A stretch of 64,000 bases of DNA from Bifidobacterium asteroides (lineage in GTDB: Bacteria > Actinomycetota > Actinomycetes > Actinomycetales > Bifidobacteriaceae): contig NZ_CP048272.1 in the NCBI RefSeq assembly GCF_019469425.1, positions 496,001 to 560,000 on the forward strand, written 5' to 3'. Below, piece after piece: positions 8,348-18,610 of the stretch (its first letter is position 1; each line of letters opens with the position of its first letter). Position numbers and translations under genes: made by a program. The notes below the pieces were generated by a model that was not told where the DNA came from, did no database searches, and saw only the letters and a list, made by a program, of their open reading frames with translations.

Positions 8348-11266
8348 TTGAAGCGTTTGCAGGGACGGGACGCTAAGGGTTCACAGCGTGTGAGTCGTTC
8401 GGTCATCGCTGTTCTGGTGACCCTTCTGGCGGTGCTGGCCATGGTTGTTCCGCTTGGGCTGAGCGCCTTGTCGGCCGGTCAGGCGAATGCCGTCGACGGG
8501 CAGGACGGGACGGCCAGCAGGAAGCCGCTGCTTTACAAGATGCTGGCTTACAACCAAAGGATTGATTCCAACCAGGATGAGCTGCGCATGGACTTCATCC
8601 TGCGCGTGAAGCACAACGAGTTCGACCCTTCCTGCGCCAATGCTACCGGCGGTATGGACACCATGGGCTCTTGTAATCTATCTTTTGTATACCCGTTTGA
8701 AGGTTCTACCAATCCGCCGCATTATCGCCGAATAAAGTATCTGAACACCATAGCTTCAAAATCATCCACTGATCCGGCCTGGATCGGAGCCTATAATTGG
8801 GCCAAGAATCAGGATCAGTACTTCACCGTCCACAAGATCATAAACTCCGGTCTATATGACTATTTGACCATTTCCATCGAGGGCGATCTGAATCTTGGGG
8901 ATACGGGTGACTCGTCAGCCCATAAAACGGGTGGTGTCGACGAGCCTCTGAACATTTACGCAATTGTAGGTCAGCAGATAGGAGCTGTGGGTTGCGGCGC
9001 TGGTACATGGAGCTGGACCCCCTCCAACGCCCTTGATGAGTGCTTCTACTTTAATCCTGATATTAATATTAAGGCGCCGGATCGAACATCCAATATCACT
9101 GCAGCTTTAACGGCTGAGGGCAAGGGTTTCAAGAAGTACATGAAAGACTGCCTGGGCAGTGGAGCTGGTCTTCAGTGCAGCGGGCCCTGGTCTTGGGTCG
9201 GCTGGGATCGGCAGCCAGATCTTTATAGTGGAGGTCAGTCGAACTGGGGCATGGTGACTGATTATGGTTTCCCTGCCTATAATGGTTTTTATGATGGTTA
9301 CCGTGTAAATGGCACTGCTCCGGGAACAGCACCGTCCCGGTCATTCTTCGTGTACTGGCTGAATGTTCGCGGCAGCACCTACTACAACCCCGACGGCATA
9401 TGTTCTGAGACGAATTCGTATTATTACCAGTGGGTGGCTTTGAAGGATGGCCAGTGGGTGCCTGTTGATGAGCTGACTCCTGAGCCGGTCCTGGTGACGG
9501 GCCAGCAGCCGTCTCCCAATACGCTCACTGATTCGGTGAGCGGGACGCCCCTAGCCTATTCGTCTTCGGCTTTCAATGTGAGTCCGAGGGATCCGAGGTA
9601 TCTCAATAATCCGAATGAGTTGTTTGCGACTGATAGGGATGGCAATCCTATGCCTGCGCAGAATCCGGATGGTTCCATCAATTTCAGGGAGGCTAAGGAG
9701 AAGCAGGGTCTTGATGGTTATTTCAAGATGGTCACGTGGCCTGTGACCACGAACCGGGATGGGAGCGCTTGCACGGTCAGTCCTGAAGTGTACAACCCCA
9801 TGAGTGTCGGTCTTGTGGGGATAGATGACAACATGTCCGCTTCGACGAAGGACAGGAACCTGACTGCAGGGCAGACCATCAATACGGCTTTTTATAAGTA
9901 TGATGTGGCCCGTCCTAAGGATCCGACGATCACGAAGATCGAGAATGATGCGAACAGTCCTTTGGATGCTTCGGGGAGCGTGTATACCAGCAGGCTTGCT
10001 CCGGTGGTCAGTGGTGAGTGCACGCCTTCCAGGGATGAGGCGCATCCCAACATGGTTGTTCTTTATGGGGAGGATCCTGCCAATCCCATCGGCGGCGGGC
10101 AGGGCCGGAATGATGACGCCTTGGCCAGAAGCGCGGACACGTGGGGGTTCAGGCTGGGCGAGGCCGAGTGCAAGGTCGATGCTGGCAGCAGGCAGGGGGG
10201 CTCCTGGCAGGTACAGGACGACAATAAGCAGTATCCGGCGCCGGATCCCGGCAACAGGTTCAGCGGGTACCGGCGGTATCATGCCTGGGTGGTTGAATCC
10301 ACCTCCGGGTTCGGTTTGACTTCTTTCTTCTCGAACATAGGAACGGCTTATTTCGTTTCCATCGAGAATGCTCCGGATGCGGGCAAGCTCGCGGTCGCTG
10401 TGCCTCATACGGTGAACGGGAGCCTGCCTGCAGGTTCGGTCGTCGTGTTCAGGGGTGAGGCGTCGCCTGTGTATACGGCCTGGTCTTCGGGGGGGCTGGG
10501 GATGGCTGGTTCGAAGATGGCTGTTTCGATGAAGCAGGGGGCCGCTTCGGGCTGGACCCCTCTGGTGACCGCCCCGGCCGATACCTTCCAGAGGGATGCG
10601 GCGGCCGGCACTGCTTCTTCTGTCTCGGATCCAGCGTCGGGTTCTGTGCTCAGGGTCGTCAAGACGGCGGCTTCCGCCTGGTCCTGGACGCTGAGCATCC
10701 CTGTTGACAGGTTCACCGGCTACAACGGCAGCGACGAGACGCAGACGTACGCCTTCCGGGTTAAGATGATCAACCCGATGAACGTCAGCTCGGAGCCGGC
10801 TTCGATCGAGCGGAAGGTGGACATGACCCCTACCACGCTGACCGTTGATCGCCATGACGTCTTCCAGGTGGCGGGCAGGGCCTATAAGTATGTGGACGGG
10901 GATGCGAAGGTTCCTGAAACCAAGGGGACCGTGGTGCGTATAACCTGGCCCGGCAATAGCAGTACGGATGTCACTGTGGGTGACCAGGGCTTGTGGCAGG
11001 CGGTTCCGCCTGAGGGCGTCAACAAGGGCGGGTTCACGGCGCAGGTGCTTTCCGATGACGCTGAGGGCGCTGACGCCCAGGGCAGGTTCCAAGGAGGAAA
11101 CCAGTCAGCCGTCGTGTCGCAGACGCTGGAGTTCCGTCCTTCCAACTCGGCCCTGCCGCTGACCGGCGGGTGGCCCCTGGCCGTGTTCAGGATCCTGCTG
11201 CTGATGGCGCTTGGCCTGGTCGGCTTCGTGGCCTGCCTGAGGAACAAGCAGGAAAACCGCCACTGA
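8348..11266 (+). CDS. LPXTG-anchored surface protein, paralog 2 of 3
   Basis: A 972 aa protein built like paralog 1: signal peptide ending QANA, conserved N-terminal block (KPLLYKMLAYNQRID), variable block (about 8670-9400), short second variable block (about 9535-9600) and a long near-identical C-terminal half ending in LPLTG (936-940), a membrane helix and RNKQENRH. The TTG start has GGGGGG seven bases upstream (8335-8340). The reading frame is intact, with poly-G tracts of 6 (10195-10200) and 7 (10489-10495) bases. Its extreme 3' end (CTGCCGCTGACC) differs from copies 1 and 3. Ligand and function are unknown. Confidence 0.85.
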   Translation: MKRLQGRDAKGSQRVSRSVIAVLVTLLAVLAMVVPLGLSALSAGQANAVDGQDGTASRKPLLYKMLAYNQRIDSNQDELRMDFILRVKHNEFDPSCANATGGMDTMGSCNLSFVYPFEGSTNPPHYRRIKYLNTIASKSSTDPAWIGAYNWAKNQDQYFTVHKIINSGLYDYLTISIEGDLNLGDTGDSSAHKTGGVDEPLNIYAIVGQQIGAVGCGAGTWSWTPSNALDECFYFNPDINIKAPDRTSNITAALTAEGKGFKKYMKDCLGSGAGLQCSGPWSWVGWDRQPDLYSGGQSNWGMVTDYGFPAYNGFYDGYRVNGTAPGTAPSRSFFVYWLNVRGSTYYNPDGICSETNSYYYQWVALKDGQWVPVDELTPEPVLVTGQQPSPNTLTDSVSGTPLAYSSSAFNVSPRDPRYLNNPNELFATDRDGNPMPAQNPDGSINFREAKEKQGLDGYFKMVTWPVTTNRDGSACTVSPEVYNPMSVGLVGIDDNMSASTKDRNLTAGQTINTAFYKYDVARPKDPTITKIENDANSPLDASGSVYTSRLAPVVSGECTPSRDEAHPNMVVLYGEDPANPIGGGQGRNDDALARSADTWGFRLGEAECKVDAGSRQGGSWQVQDDNKQYPAPDPGNRFSGYRRYHAWVVESTSGFGLTSFFSNIGTAYFVSIENAPDAGKLAVAVPHTVNGSLPAGSVVVFRGEASPVYTAWSSGGLGMAGSKMAVSMKQGAASGWTPLVTAPADTFQRDAAAGTASSVSDPASGSVLRVVKTAASAWSWTLSIPVDRFTGYNGSDETQTYAFRVKMINPMNVSSEPASIERKVDMTPTTLTVDRHDVFQVAGRAYKYVDGDAKVPETKGTVVRITWPGNSSTDVTVGDQGLWQAVPPEGVNKGGFTAQVLSDDAEGADAQGRFQGGNQSAVVSQTLEFRPSNSALPLTGGWPLAVFRILLLMALGLVGFVACLRNKQENRH

Positions 11267-11280
11267 CCTAGGACGCATCA

Positions 11281-11340
11281 GCCAGGGCCTGTACCCACTT
11301 CCACGGAATCAGGAAGCGGGAACAGACCCTGGCCTTATTT
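11281..11340 (+). terminator. Terminator of surface gene 2
   Basis: A long hairpin: GCCAGGG (11281-11287) pairs with CCCTGGC (11327-11333), with an inner stem CTTCC/GGAAG (11298-11302/11312-11316), followed by TTATTT. The gap 11267-11640 otherwise holds no gene; its right part (11539-11640) is the shared leader of the surface genes. Confidence 0.65.
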
Positions 11341-11591
11341 CCCGTGTTGCTGCCGTTGCCAAGGCTGTATTCGCCCCCAACCAAGACCGGACGGAAGAAG
11401 ACAACATATTCCTTCTCGCCAGCTGGGTGCGGGGCTTGTCGGGGGGCAAGACCTTGAACGGTAGCAAAACACCCCATCTGAATTCCAGATTATGCTCTTT
11501 AATTTCTGTAGCCTTGAAAAGCAAAGAAAAAATTATATGCATTGTTGTGCTCTATGTGCAGTTGCCTTAATTGGGGTAAGTCAAAAGCAGA

Positions 11592-11606
11592 GTTGATTTG
11601 TTCTAG
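11592..11606 (+). promoter_or_regulatory. Conserved upstream motif of surface gene 3
   Basis: Third occurrence of GTTGATYTGTTCTAG, 34 bases before the TTG start, so the broken gene keeps the shared control region. Confidence 0.5.
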
Positions 11607-11640
11607 AGCATGATTTCATTATGATCTGGGGGGTATTGCA

Positions 11641-14527
11641 TTGAAGCGTTTGCAGGGACGGGACGCTAAGCGTGTGAGTCGTTCGATTATCGCTGTTCTG
11701 GTGACCCTTCTGGCGGTGCTGGCCATGGTTGTTCCGCTTGGGCTGAGCGCCTTGTCGGCCGGTCAGGCGAATGCCGTCGACGGGCAGGACGGGACGGCCA
11801 GCAGGAAGCCGCTGCTCTATCGGATGTTGGGCTACAACAATAAGATTGATTCCTATCAGGATGAGCTGCGCATGGACTTCATCCTGCGCGTGAAGCACAA
11901 CGAGTTCGACCCTTCCTGCGCCAATGCTACCGGCGGTGCCGACACTAGAGGCAATTGTAATTTGGCCTTTGTCTATCAGTACAAGGGCTCAGATAGTCCG
12001 TCATACTATCGCAGAATAAGGTATCTGAACACCATTGCTTCAGCGTCATCCTCAGATCAGCCCTGGTCTGGAGCCTATAAGTGGGCGCAGAACAGGGATG
12101 AATACTTCACTGTGCACACGATAATCAATTCTGGTTTATATGACTATTTGACCATTTCCATTGAGGGAGATCTGGCGCTTAAGAATTCTGCTGATGCGTC
12201 ATATTACCAACCTGGCGGTGCCGACGAGCCTGTGCATATCTATGCGGTTGTTGGTGAACAGAAAGGGGTGCTATCTTGCAGTCGTCCTGGTACTCCATGG
12301 AGATGGGCCACCACCAAAATCGATGATTGTAAAAATTTCGAGCCTGGCACGATGATAAATGCGCCGGACAGGGTATCCAATGTGACCTCAGCTCTAACGG
12401 CAAATGGCAAGAACTTCACCCTGTATATGCAAGAATGCCTGGGCAAGGGCGCTGGTCTTCAGTGCAGCGGCCCGTATTCTTGGGTAGGCTGGGATAACAA
12501 CCCAAATCTCTACGGAGGCAATCAGTCGAACTGGGGCATGGTCACTGATTATGGTTTTCCTGCTTATGCTGGTCTCAGCATCAGTGGCACTGCTCCGGGA
12601 ACAGCCCCGTCCCGGTCTTTCTTCGTGTATTGGCTGAATGTGCGCGGCAGCACCTACTACAACCCCGACGGGATATGTTCTGAGACGAATTCGTATTATT
12701 ACCAGTGGGTGGCTTTGAAGGATGGCCAGTGGGTGCCTGTTGATGAGCTGACTCCTGAGCCGGTTCTGGTGACGGGCCAGCAGCCGTCTCCCAATACGGT
12801 TACCACCACGGTTGCCAAGGCAGCCCAAGTCAGTAAGTATTCCGCTTTCAACTTGCCTCAACAATCTGATAATCCGAATGAGTTGTTTGCGACTGATAGG
12901 GATGGCAATCCTATGCCTGCGCAGAAGGCTGATGGGGGGATTGATTTCAGGGAGGCTAAGGAGAAGCAGGGTCTTGATGGTTATTTCAAGATGGTCACGT
13001 GGCCTGTGACCACGAACCGGGATGGGAGCGCTTGCACGGTCAGTCCTGAAGTGTACAACCCCATGAGCAAAGGTCTTGTGGGGATAGATGACAACATGAA
13101 CAGCTCGGATATAGAACGAAATATTTCTGCGGGCTGGACCATTAATACGGCTTTTTATAAGTATGATGTGCCTCGTCCTAAGGATCCGACGATCACGAAG
13201 ATCGAGAATGATGCGAACAGTCCTTTGGATGCTTCGGGGAGCGTGTATACCAGCAGGCTTGCTCCGGTGGTCAGTGGTGAGTGCACGCCTTCCAGGGATG
13301 AGGCGCATCCCAACATGGTTGTTCTTTATGGGGAGGATCCTGCCAATCCCATCGGCGGCGGGCAGGGCCGGAATGATGACGCCTTGGCCAGAAGCGCGGA
13401 CACGTGGGGGTTCAGGCTGGGCGAGGCCGAGTGCAAGGTCGATGCTGGCAGCAGGCAGGGGGCTCCTGGCAGGTACAGGACGACAATAAGCAGTATCCGG
13501 CGCCGGATCCCGGCAACAGGTTCAGCGGGTACCGGCGGTATCATGCCTGGGTGGTTGAATCCACCTCCGGGTTCGGTTTGACTTCTTTCTTCTCGAATGT
13601 CGGCACGGCTTATTTCGTTTCCATCGAGAATGCTCCGGATGCGGGCAAGCTCGCGGTCGCTGTGCCTCATACGGTGAACGGGAGCCTGCCTGCAGGTTCG
13701 GTCGTCGTGTTCAGGGGTGAGGCGTCGCCTGTGTATACGGCCTGGTCTTCGGGGGGCTGGGGATGGCTGGTTCGAAGATGGCTGTTTCGATGAAGCAGGG
13801 GGCCGCTTCGGGCTGGACCCCTCTGGTGACCGCCCCGGCCGATACCTTCCAGAGGGATGCGGCGGCCGGCACTGCTTCTTCTGTCTCGGATCCAGCGTCG
13901 GGTTCTGTGCTCAGGGTCGTCAAGACGGCGGCTTCCGCCTGGTCCTGGACGCTGAGCATCCCTGTTGACAGGTTCACCGGCTACAACGGCAGCGACGAGA
14001 CGCAGACGTACGCCTTCCGGGTTAAGATGATCAACCCGATGAACGTCAGCTCGGAGCCGGCTTCGATCGAGCGGAAGGTGGACATGACCCCTACCACGCT
14101 GACCGTTGATCGCCATGACGTCTTCCAGGTGGCGGGCAGGGCCTATAAGTATGTGGACGGGGATGCGAAGGTTCCTGAAACCAAGGGGACCGTGGTGCGT
14201 ATAACCTGGCCCGGCAATAGCAGTACGGATGTCACTGTGGGTGACCAGGGCTTGTGGCAGGCGGTTCCGCCTGAGGGCGTCAACAAGGGCGGGTTCACGG
14301 CGCAGGTGCTTTCCGATGATGCTGAGGGCGCTGACGCCCAGGGCAGGTTCCAAGGAGGAAACCAGTCAGCCGTCGTGTCGCAGACGCTGGAGTTCCGTCC
14401 TTCCAACTCGGCTTTGCCGTTGACGGGCGGGTGGCCCCTGGCCGTGTTCAGGATCCTGCTGCTGATGGCGCTTGGCCTGGTCGGCTTCGTGGCCTGCCTG
14501 AGGAACAAGCAGGAAAACCGCCACTGA
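11641..14527 (+). pseudogene. LPXTG surface protein, paralog 3 of 3, two frameshifts
   Basis: Same architecture as paralogs 1 and 2, but read from TTG 11641 the frame stops at 13581 after 646 aa, losing the LPLTG anchor. The first break is a G5 tract (13458-13462) where copies 1 and 2 have G6; the second is a G6 tract (13751-13756) where they have G7. Between the tracts translation continues in a second frame (...QDDNKQYPAPDPG...VYTAWSSGG), then a third frame (MAGSKMAVSMKQGA) to the LPLTG end at 14527. All other conserved codons are intact, so the change is recent, switchable, or a base-call error. Its variable block (about 11940-12580) differs from both neighbours. Confidence 0.85.
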
Positions 14528-14543
14528 CTCCGGTAGCATCAGC

Positions 14544-14598
14544 CAGGGCCCGCCCCCATTTTCCAATTCCATGGAGATGAAGGCAGGCCCTGTTCTTA
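14544..14598 (+). terminator. Probable terminator of surface gene 3
   Basis: Identical to the element at 7852-7906: CAGGGCC/GGCCCTG followed by TTCTT. Confidence 0.5.
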
Positions 14599-14605
14599 AT
14601 ACCTG

Positions 14606-14686
14606 TGCGCGAGATGGGACTCGAACCCACACGTCCGAAGACACAGGAACCTAAATCCTGCGCGGCTACCATTACGCCACTCGCGC
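14606..14686 (-). tRNA. tRNA-Leu(TAG), right copy
   Basis: Same sequence as the copy at 7914-7994: anticodon loop TTTAGGT, class II variable arm. It lies 41 bases beyond the tRNA-Thr on the complement strand, so the two are probably one transcript. Confidence 0.93.
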
Positions 14687-14727
14687 CTGCTGCATACCTA
14701 ACCCCTGCAAAGGGCAGCTGCCAAAAG

Positions 14728-14800
14728 AGCCACTTGACAGAATCGAACTGTCGACCTTCTCATTACGAGTGAGACGCTCTGCCAACTGAGCTAAAGTGGC
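14728..14800 (-). tRNA. tRNA-Thr(CGT), right copy
   Basis: Anticodon CGT with a fully paired acceptor stem (GCCACTT/AAGTGGC). On the complement upstream there is a possible -10 box TATGAT (about 14848-14853), which the left copy lacks. This is the better candidate for the functional, original gene. Confidence 0.93.
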
Positions 14801-14921
14801 CTTTGCCTTACCTCCGGGCTGGCCGGATGAAGACAGCAGGTTTCATCATACTGGATGCTCGGGATAAAAACGCCTTGGTCCTCGGGCCAAGGGTGTACAA
14901 GCTCCTTGACACAATAGGGGC

Positions 14922-16046
14922 ATGGACCTCGATAATTTCTATGCCGTCATTCCGGCCGGTGGGGTGGGTACCCGGCTCTGGCCCCTGAGCCGCCAGGACC
15001 GGCCCAAGTTCCTCTATGATCTCCTGGGGTCAGGCAGAACAATGATCCAAGGCACCTTTGACCGGCTGGCCGGCATCTGCGGAGCGGACCATGTGGTCGT
15101 CTCCACAGGGCAGCGGCATGTGGCCCAGGTGCGTGAGCAGCTTCCGGAACTGGCTCCGGACGCGCTCTTCGCTGAGCCCGTTCCACGCGACTCCACGGCG
15201 GCCATAGCCCTGGCTACGGCTGTACTGGCTCAGCGACATGGCGGGGAGATCATCGTGGGCTCCTTCGCCGCAGACCATATCATCCGTGACGACAAGGCGT
15301 TCGCTGCCTCAGTGGGACAGGCGGTGGCGGCGGCCCGCGCCGGCTACGTGACCACCATCGGCATCGCCGCCTCCCGTCCTTCCACCGCCTTCGGCTACAT
15401 CCACCAAGGTCCCTCCCTGGCCGATTGCATTCCCGGGGCCCCTGATGCCCGTCTGGTCAGCGAATTTGTCGAGAAGCCGGATGCCTCTACGGCACAGGCC
15501 TACCTGTCCACAGGAGAGTATCGCTGGAACGCAGGCATGTTTGTCATGCAGGCGCAGGTGCTTCTGGACTGCCTGCGTCGTTACAAGCCGGAGCTATACG
15601 CTGCGGTCATGGCCATCGCCCAGGTCTGGGACCAGGGTGAGCAGGCCCGCAGCGAGGCCATGGAGGAGCACTGGCCGGGCATCGAGAAGATCGCCTTTGA
15701 CTATGCTGTGGCCGAGCCCCTATCGGCGGCCGGCGGTGTGGCGGTTGTTCCGGGGGGATTCGATTGGGATGACATCGGCGACTTCAATTCAGTGGCCGGC
15801 CTGCTTCCGTCATCCAACAGGCGCAACATCAAGATTCTGGGTGACGCTGACCGGGTCATGTATTTGGATTCAGCCGGAGACATGGTCGTGCCGGGCTCGG
15901 AACGCACGGTCGCCCTTCTCGGTGTGAATGACATGATCGTCGTCGATACTCCCGATGCTCTCCTGGTGGCCCCCCGGGCCCGCAGCCAGGAGGTCAAGGA
16001 CATGGTGGCCAAGCTGGCCCAGTACGGTCGTGACGACATACTCTGA
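14922..16046 (+). CDS. manC: Mannose-1-phosphate guanylyltransferase
   Basis: Makes GDP-mannose from mannose 1-phosphate and GTP for mannosylated wall or exopolysaccharide polymers. The 374 aa single-domain protein has the signature PAGGVGTRLWPLSRQDRPKF at 11-30, the FAADH nucleotide-binding motif, FVEKPD and the YRWNAGMF segment. There is no C-terminal phosphomannose isomerase domain, so it is the short form. It starts 121 bases right of the tRNA-Thr and is transcribed away from it; pgi follows after 129 bases. Confidence 0.93.
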   Translation: MDLDNFYAVIPAGGVGTRLWPLSRQDRPKFLYDLLGSGRTMIQGTFDRLAGICGADHVVVSTGQRHVAQVREQLPELAPDALFAEPVPRDSTAAIALATAVLAQRHGGEIIVGSFAADHIIRDDKAFAASVGQAVAAARAGYVTTIGIAASRPSTAFGYIHQGPSLADCIPGAPDARLVSEFVEKPDASTAQAYLSTGEYRWNAGMFVMQAQVLLDCLRRYKPELYAAVMAIAQVWDQGEQARSEAMEEHWPGIEKIAFDYAVAEPLSAAGGVAVVPGGFDWDDIGDFNSVAGLLPSSNRRNIKILGDADRVMYLDSAGDMVVPGSERTVALLGVNDMIVVDTPDALLVAPRARSQEVKDMVAKLAQYGRDDIL

Positions 16047-16175
16047 CAGCGATTCGGCTCGGTTAAGAAGATTGACTGATTTTGTTGTCTTCTGTCTGCT
16101 TTTGTGAGTAGTTTGGGTTACAGAACCGGGTGCTCGGTAGAACGGGCATCACCTCATGAAAGGACCCAAATAACC

Positions 16176-17873
16176 ATGGCCATCAATCCTCCAGTGGATG
16201 CTACCAGTACCAAGGCCTGGGCGGCCTTGCGCCAGCACTTCGACGACATGCAGCGCCAGGGGATCGATCTGCGCGCATGGTTCGCCAAGGACCCGCAGCG
16301 CACCGAAAAGCTGAGCTTCGAGCTGGGTGATCTCTATATTGATCTGTCCAAAAACCTGATTCGGCCCGAGACCCTGTCCCTGCTGGCCCAGCTGGGCCGC
16401 GAGGTCGGCCTTGAGGAGCGGATCGAAGCCATGTTCAATGGCGAGCACATCAACAACACCGAGGACAGGGCCGTTCTGCATACAGCCCTGCGCCGCCCCG
16501 AGGAGGATCGCGGCCGGCTGGTTGTGGACGGCCAGGATGTGGTGGGCGATGTCCGCGACACTCTTAAGCGCATCTATGCCTTTGCCGACCAGGTCCGCTC
16601 GGGCAGCTGGACCGGTCTGACCGGCAAACGGATCACCACCGTGGTCAACATTGGCATCGGCGGCTCCGACCTTGGCCCGGTCATGGCTTACGAGGCCCTG
16701 AAGCCCTATGCGGATGCGGGCATCAGCGCCCGCTATATCTCCAACATCGATCCCAACGATCTGGCCGAGAAGACGCGCGACCTGGATCCGGAGACCACGC
16801 TCTTCATCATCGTCTCCAAGACCTTCACGACCCTGGAAACACTGACCAACGCCCGCCAGGCCCGTGCCTGGCTCCTGAAGAGCCTAGGGGGGCGTGGCCT
16901 GCTGTCCAAGAACGGTGAGGACCTCTCAGCCGAGGCCATCCGCCGGCACTTCATCGCCGTCTCAACCGCCCTGGACAAGGTCCGCGACTTTGGCATCGAT
17001 CCGGACAACGTCTTCGGTTTCTGGAACTGGGTCGGCGGACGGTACTCGGTGGATTCCGCCGTGGGCACCTCCTTGGCCATCACTATCGGACCGGACCGCT
17101 TCGAGGAGTTCCTCAAGGGCTTTAACACCGTGGATCGCTACTTCCGCGCCACTCCTCTGGATCGGAATGTAGTTGCCCTGATGGGCCTGCTCAACGTCTG
17201 GTATGTCAATTTCTTCGGCGCCCACTCCCACGCCGTGCTGCCCTACGACCAGTATCTGCACCGCTTCCCGGCCTATCTGCAGCAGCTGACCATGGAGTCC
17301 AACGGCAAGTCTGTGCGCTGGGACGGCACGCCAGTGACCAGCCTGACCGGCGAAATCTTCTGGGGGGAGCCGGGCACTAACGGCCAGCATGCCTTCTACC
17401 AGCTGATCCACCAGGGCACTCGCCTGATTCCCGCTGACTTCATCGCCTTTGCCAATACTCCCAATCCGGCCAAGGACGGCGACCAGGACGTGCATGAGCT
17501 CTTCCTGGCCAACTTCCTGGCCCAGACCAAGGCTCTGGCCTTCGGCAAAACCGCCGACGAGGTCCGCGCCGAAGGTACTCCGGAGGCCATCGTCCCGGCC
17601 CGGGTCTTCACCGGCAACCGCCCCACCACATCCATTTTCGGTGATGCGCTTACTCCGGCCGCCCTGGGCGAGCTGATCGCCCTCTACGAGCACATCACCC
17701 TGACCGAGGGCACAGTCTGGGGCATTGACTCCTTCGACCAGTGGGGCGTTGAGCTGGGCAAGAAGCTGGCCCGTGAAATTACGCCGGCCATCTCCCGGGA
17801 CGACCAGGCGCTGGCCGAACAGGATCAGTCCACAAAGTCCCTGATCGCCTTCTACAGGGCCCATCGCCGCTGA
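16176..17873 (+). CDS. pgi: Glucose-6-phosphate isomerase
   Basis: Interconverts glucose 6-phosphate and fructose 6-phosphate, feeding the fructose-6-phosphate phosphoketolase route that bifidobacteria use. The 565 aa protein shows [49 protein letters not shown] and the C-terminal [12 protein letters not shown] motif. The ATG at 16176 ([11 protein letters not shown]) is chosen over one 72 bases upstream because AAAGGA precedes it and the extra residues are not family-like. Confidence 0.97.
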   Translation: MAINPPVDATSTKAWAALRQHFDDMQRQGIDLRAWFAKDPQRTEKLSFELGDLYIDLSKNLIRPETLSLLAQLGREVGLEERIEAMFNGEHINNTEDRAVLHTALRRPEEDRGRLVVDGQDVVGDVRDTLKRIYAFADQVRSGSWTGLTGKRITTVVNIGIGGSDLGPVMAYEALKPYADAGISARYISNIDPNDLAEKTRDLDPETTLFIIVSKTFTTLETLTNARQARAWLLKSLGGRGLLSKNGEDLSAEAIRRHFIAVSTALDKVRDFGIDPDNVFGFWNWVGGRYSVDSAVGTSLAITIGPDRFEEFLKGFNTVDRYFRATPLDRNVVALMGLLNVWYVNFFGAHSHAVLPYDQYLHRFPAYLQQLTMESNGKSVRWDGTPVTSLTGEIFWGEPGTNGQHAFYQLIHQGTRLIPADFIAFANTPNPAKDGDQDVHELFLANFLAQTKALAFGKTADEVRAEGTPEAIVPARVFTGNRPTTSIFGDALTPAALGELIALYEHITLTEGTVWGIDSFDQWGVELGKKLAREITPAISRDDQALAEQDQSTKSLIAFYRAHRR

Positions 17874-18095
17874 TGTTCAGCCGGGCCCTTGCAGGTCCGG
17901 CTCGTGGTATATTATCGGAGAGTTATTCGCCGGAAGGGCGGCTGCCGCATGGGCTCCCTTCCTTTCAGGTCCAGCCGGATGCTCCGGCGGATCGGCACCC
18001 CCGACGGCAGACCGTCGGGTTCCGTCCAGGATCGCCTCCTTTGGTGGTTGCGGTCCATGTCATGGGTCGATGTGCGGCGGCCATGGAGGAACAGC
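17874..18095 (+). promoter_or_regulatory. rplS upstream leader region
   Basis: About 220 bases between pgi and rplS. A possible promoter lies near 17890-17920 (TTGCAG ... TATATTAT), and CCCGACGG (18000-18007) pairs with CCGTCGGG (18012-18019) around a CAGA tetraloop. Ribosomal protein genes often have structured leaders; whether this one is regulatory is inference. An open frame runs through it, but the residues are low-quality and precede a much better start. Confidence 0.35.
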
Positions 18096-18467
18096 ATGAA
18101 CGCGATTCAGGAATTTGACGCCAGCCACATGAAGCCTGCGGAGCAGATCCCCGACTTCCGTCCTGGCGATACCGTCGAGGTCAACGTCAACATCACTGAG
18201 GGCAACAACTCCCGTATCCAGGCCTTCACGGGCGTAGTGATCGCCCGCCAGGGCGCCGGCGTGCGCGAGACCATCCTGGTGCGCAAGGTCAGCTTCGGCG
18301 TGGGCGTCGAGCGTCGCTTCCCTCTGCACTCTCCGCAGATTGACTCCATCAAGGTGCTGCGCCACGGCCGCGTCCGTCGCGCCAAGCTCTACTATCTGCG
18401 TGGGCTGCACGGCAAGGCCGCCCGCATTGTCGAACGGCGTGACAACAAGGCTGAGTCCAACAAGTAG
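18096..18467 (+). CDS. rplS: 50S ribosomal protein L19
   Basis: Ribosomal protein at the 30S-50S interface. The 123 aa sequence has [41 protein letters not shown] and [20 protein letters not shown], full family length. The ATG at 18096 has GGAGGA immediately upstream (18084-18090). A strong terminator follows at 18507. Confidence 0.98.
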   Translation: MNAIQEFDASHMKPAEQIPDFRPGDTVEVNVNITEGNNSRIQAFTGVVIARQGAGVRETILVRKVSFGVGVERRFPLHSPQIDSIKVLRHGRVRRAKLYYLRGLHGKAARIVERRDNKAESNK

Positions 18468-18506
18468 GTTCGGTCCGGGCGATCCAGCCCAGGCCTGGCC
18501 GCTAAC

Positions 18507-18535
18507 ACCCGGGATGCAGTTCTCCCGGGTTTTTC
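18507..18535 (+). terminator. Rho-independent terminator after rplS
   Basis: ACCCGGGA (18507-18514) pairs perfectly with TCCCGGGT (18523-18530) around an 8-base loop, followed by a T run to 18535. Confidence 0.9.
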
Positions 18536-18610
18536 CATGCTTGGGTGTGTACGCTATGAGGCATGCGGAATCTTTTGCGTGCGGGTTCCTGCTGATGACA
18601 AGGAGTGGAT

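Larger units (their letters stand above)
14300..14795. repeat. About 0.5 kb direct repeat, right copy
   Basis: Partner of 7608-8103. Upstream of about base 14300 copy 3 follows paralog 2 at diagnostic bases (G at 14292 and 14299); from 14320 onward it follows paralog 1, including the tRNA pair. Confidence 0.85.

Noticed and set aside
11641-14527. Programmed ribosomal frameshifting to make a full-length third surface protein
   Set aside because: Two separate shifts would be needed, there is no slippery heptamer with pseudoknot that I can see, and the paralogs are in frame; slippage, decay or error is simpler.
18605-18610. GTG 18605 as lepB start
   Set aside because: ATG 18611 is better spaced from AAGGAG.
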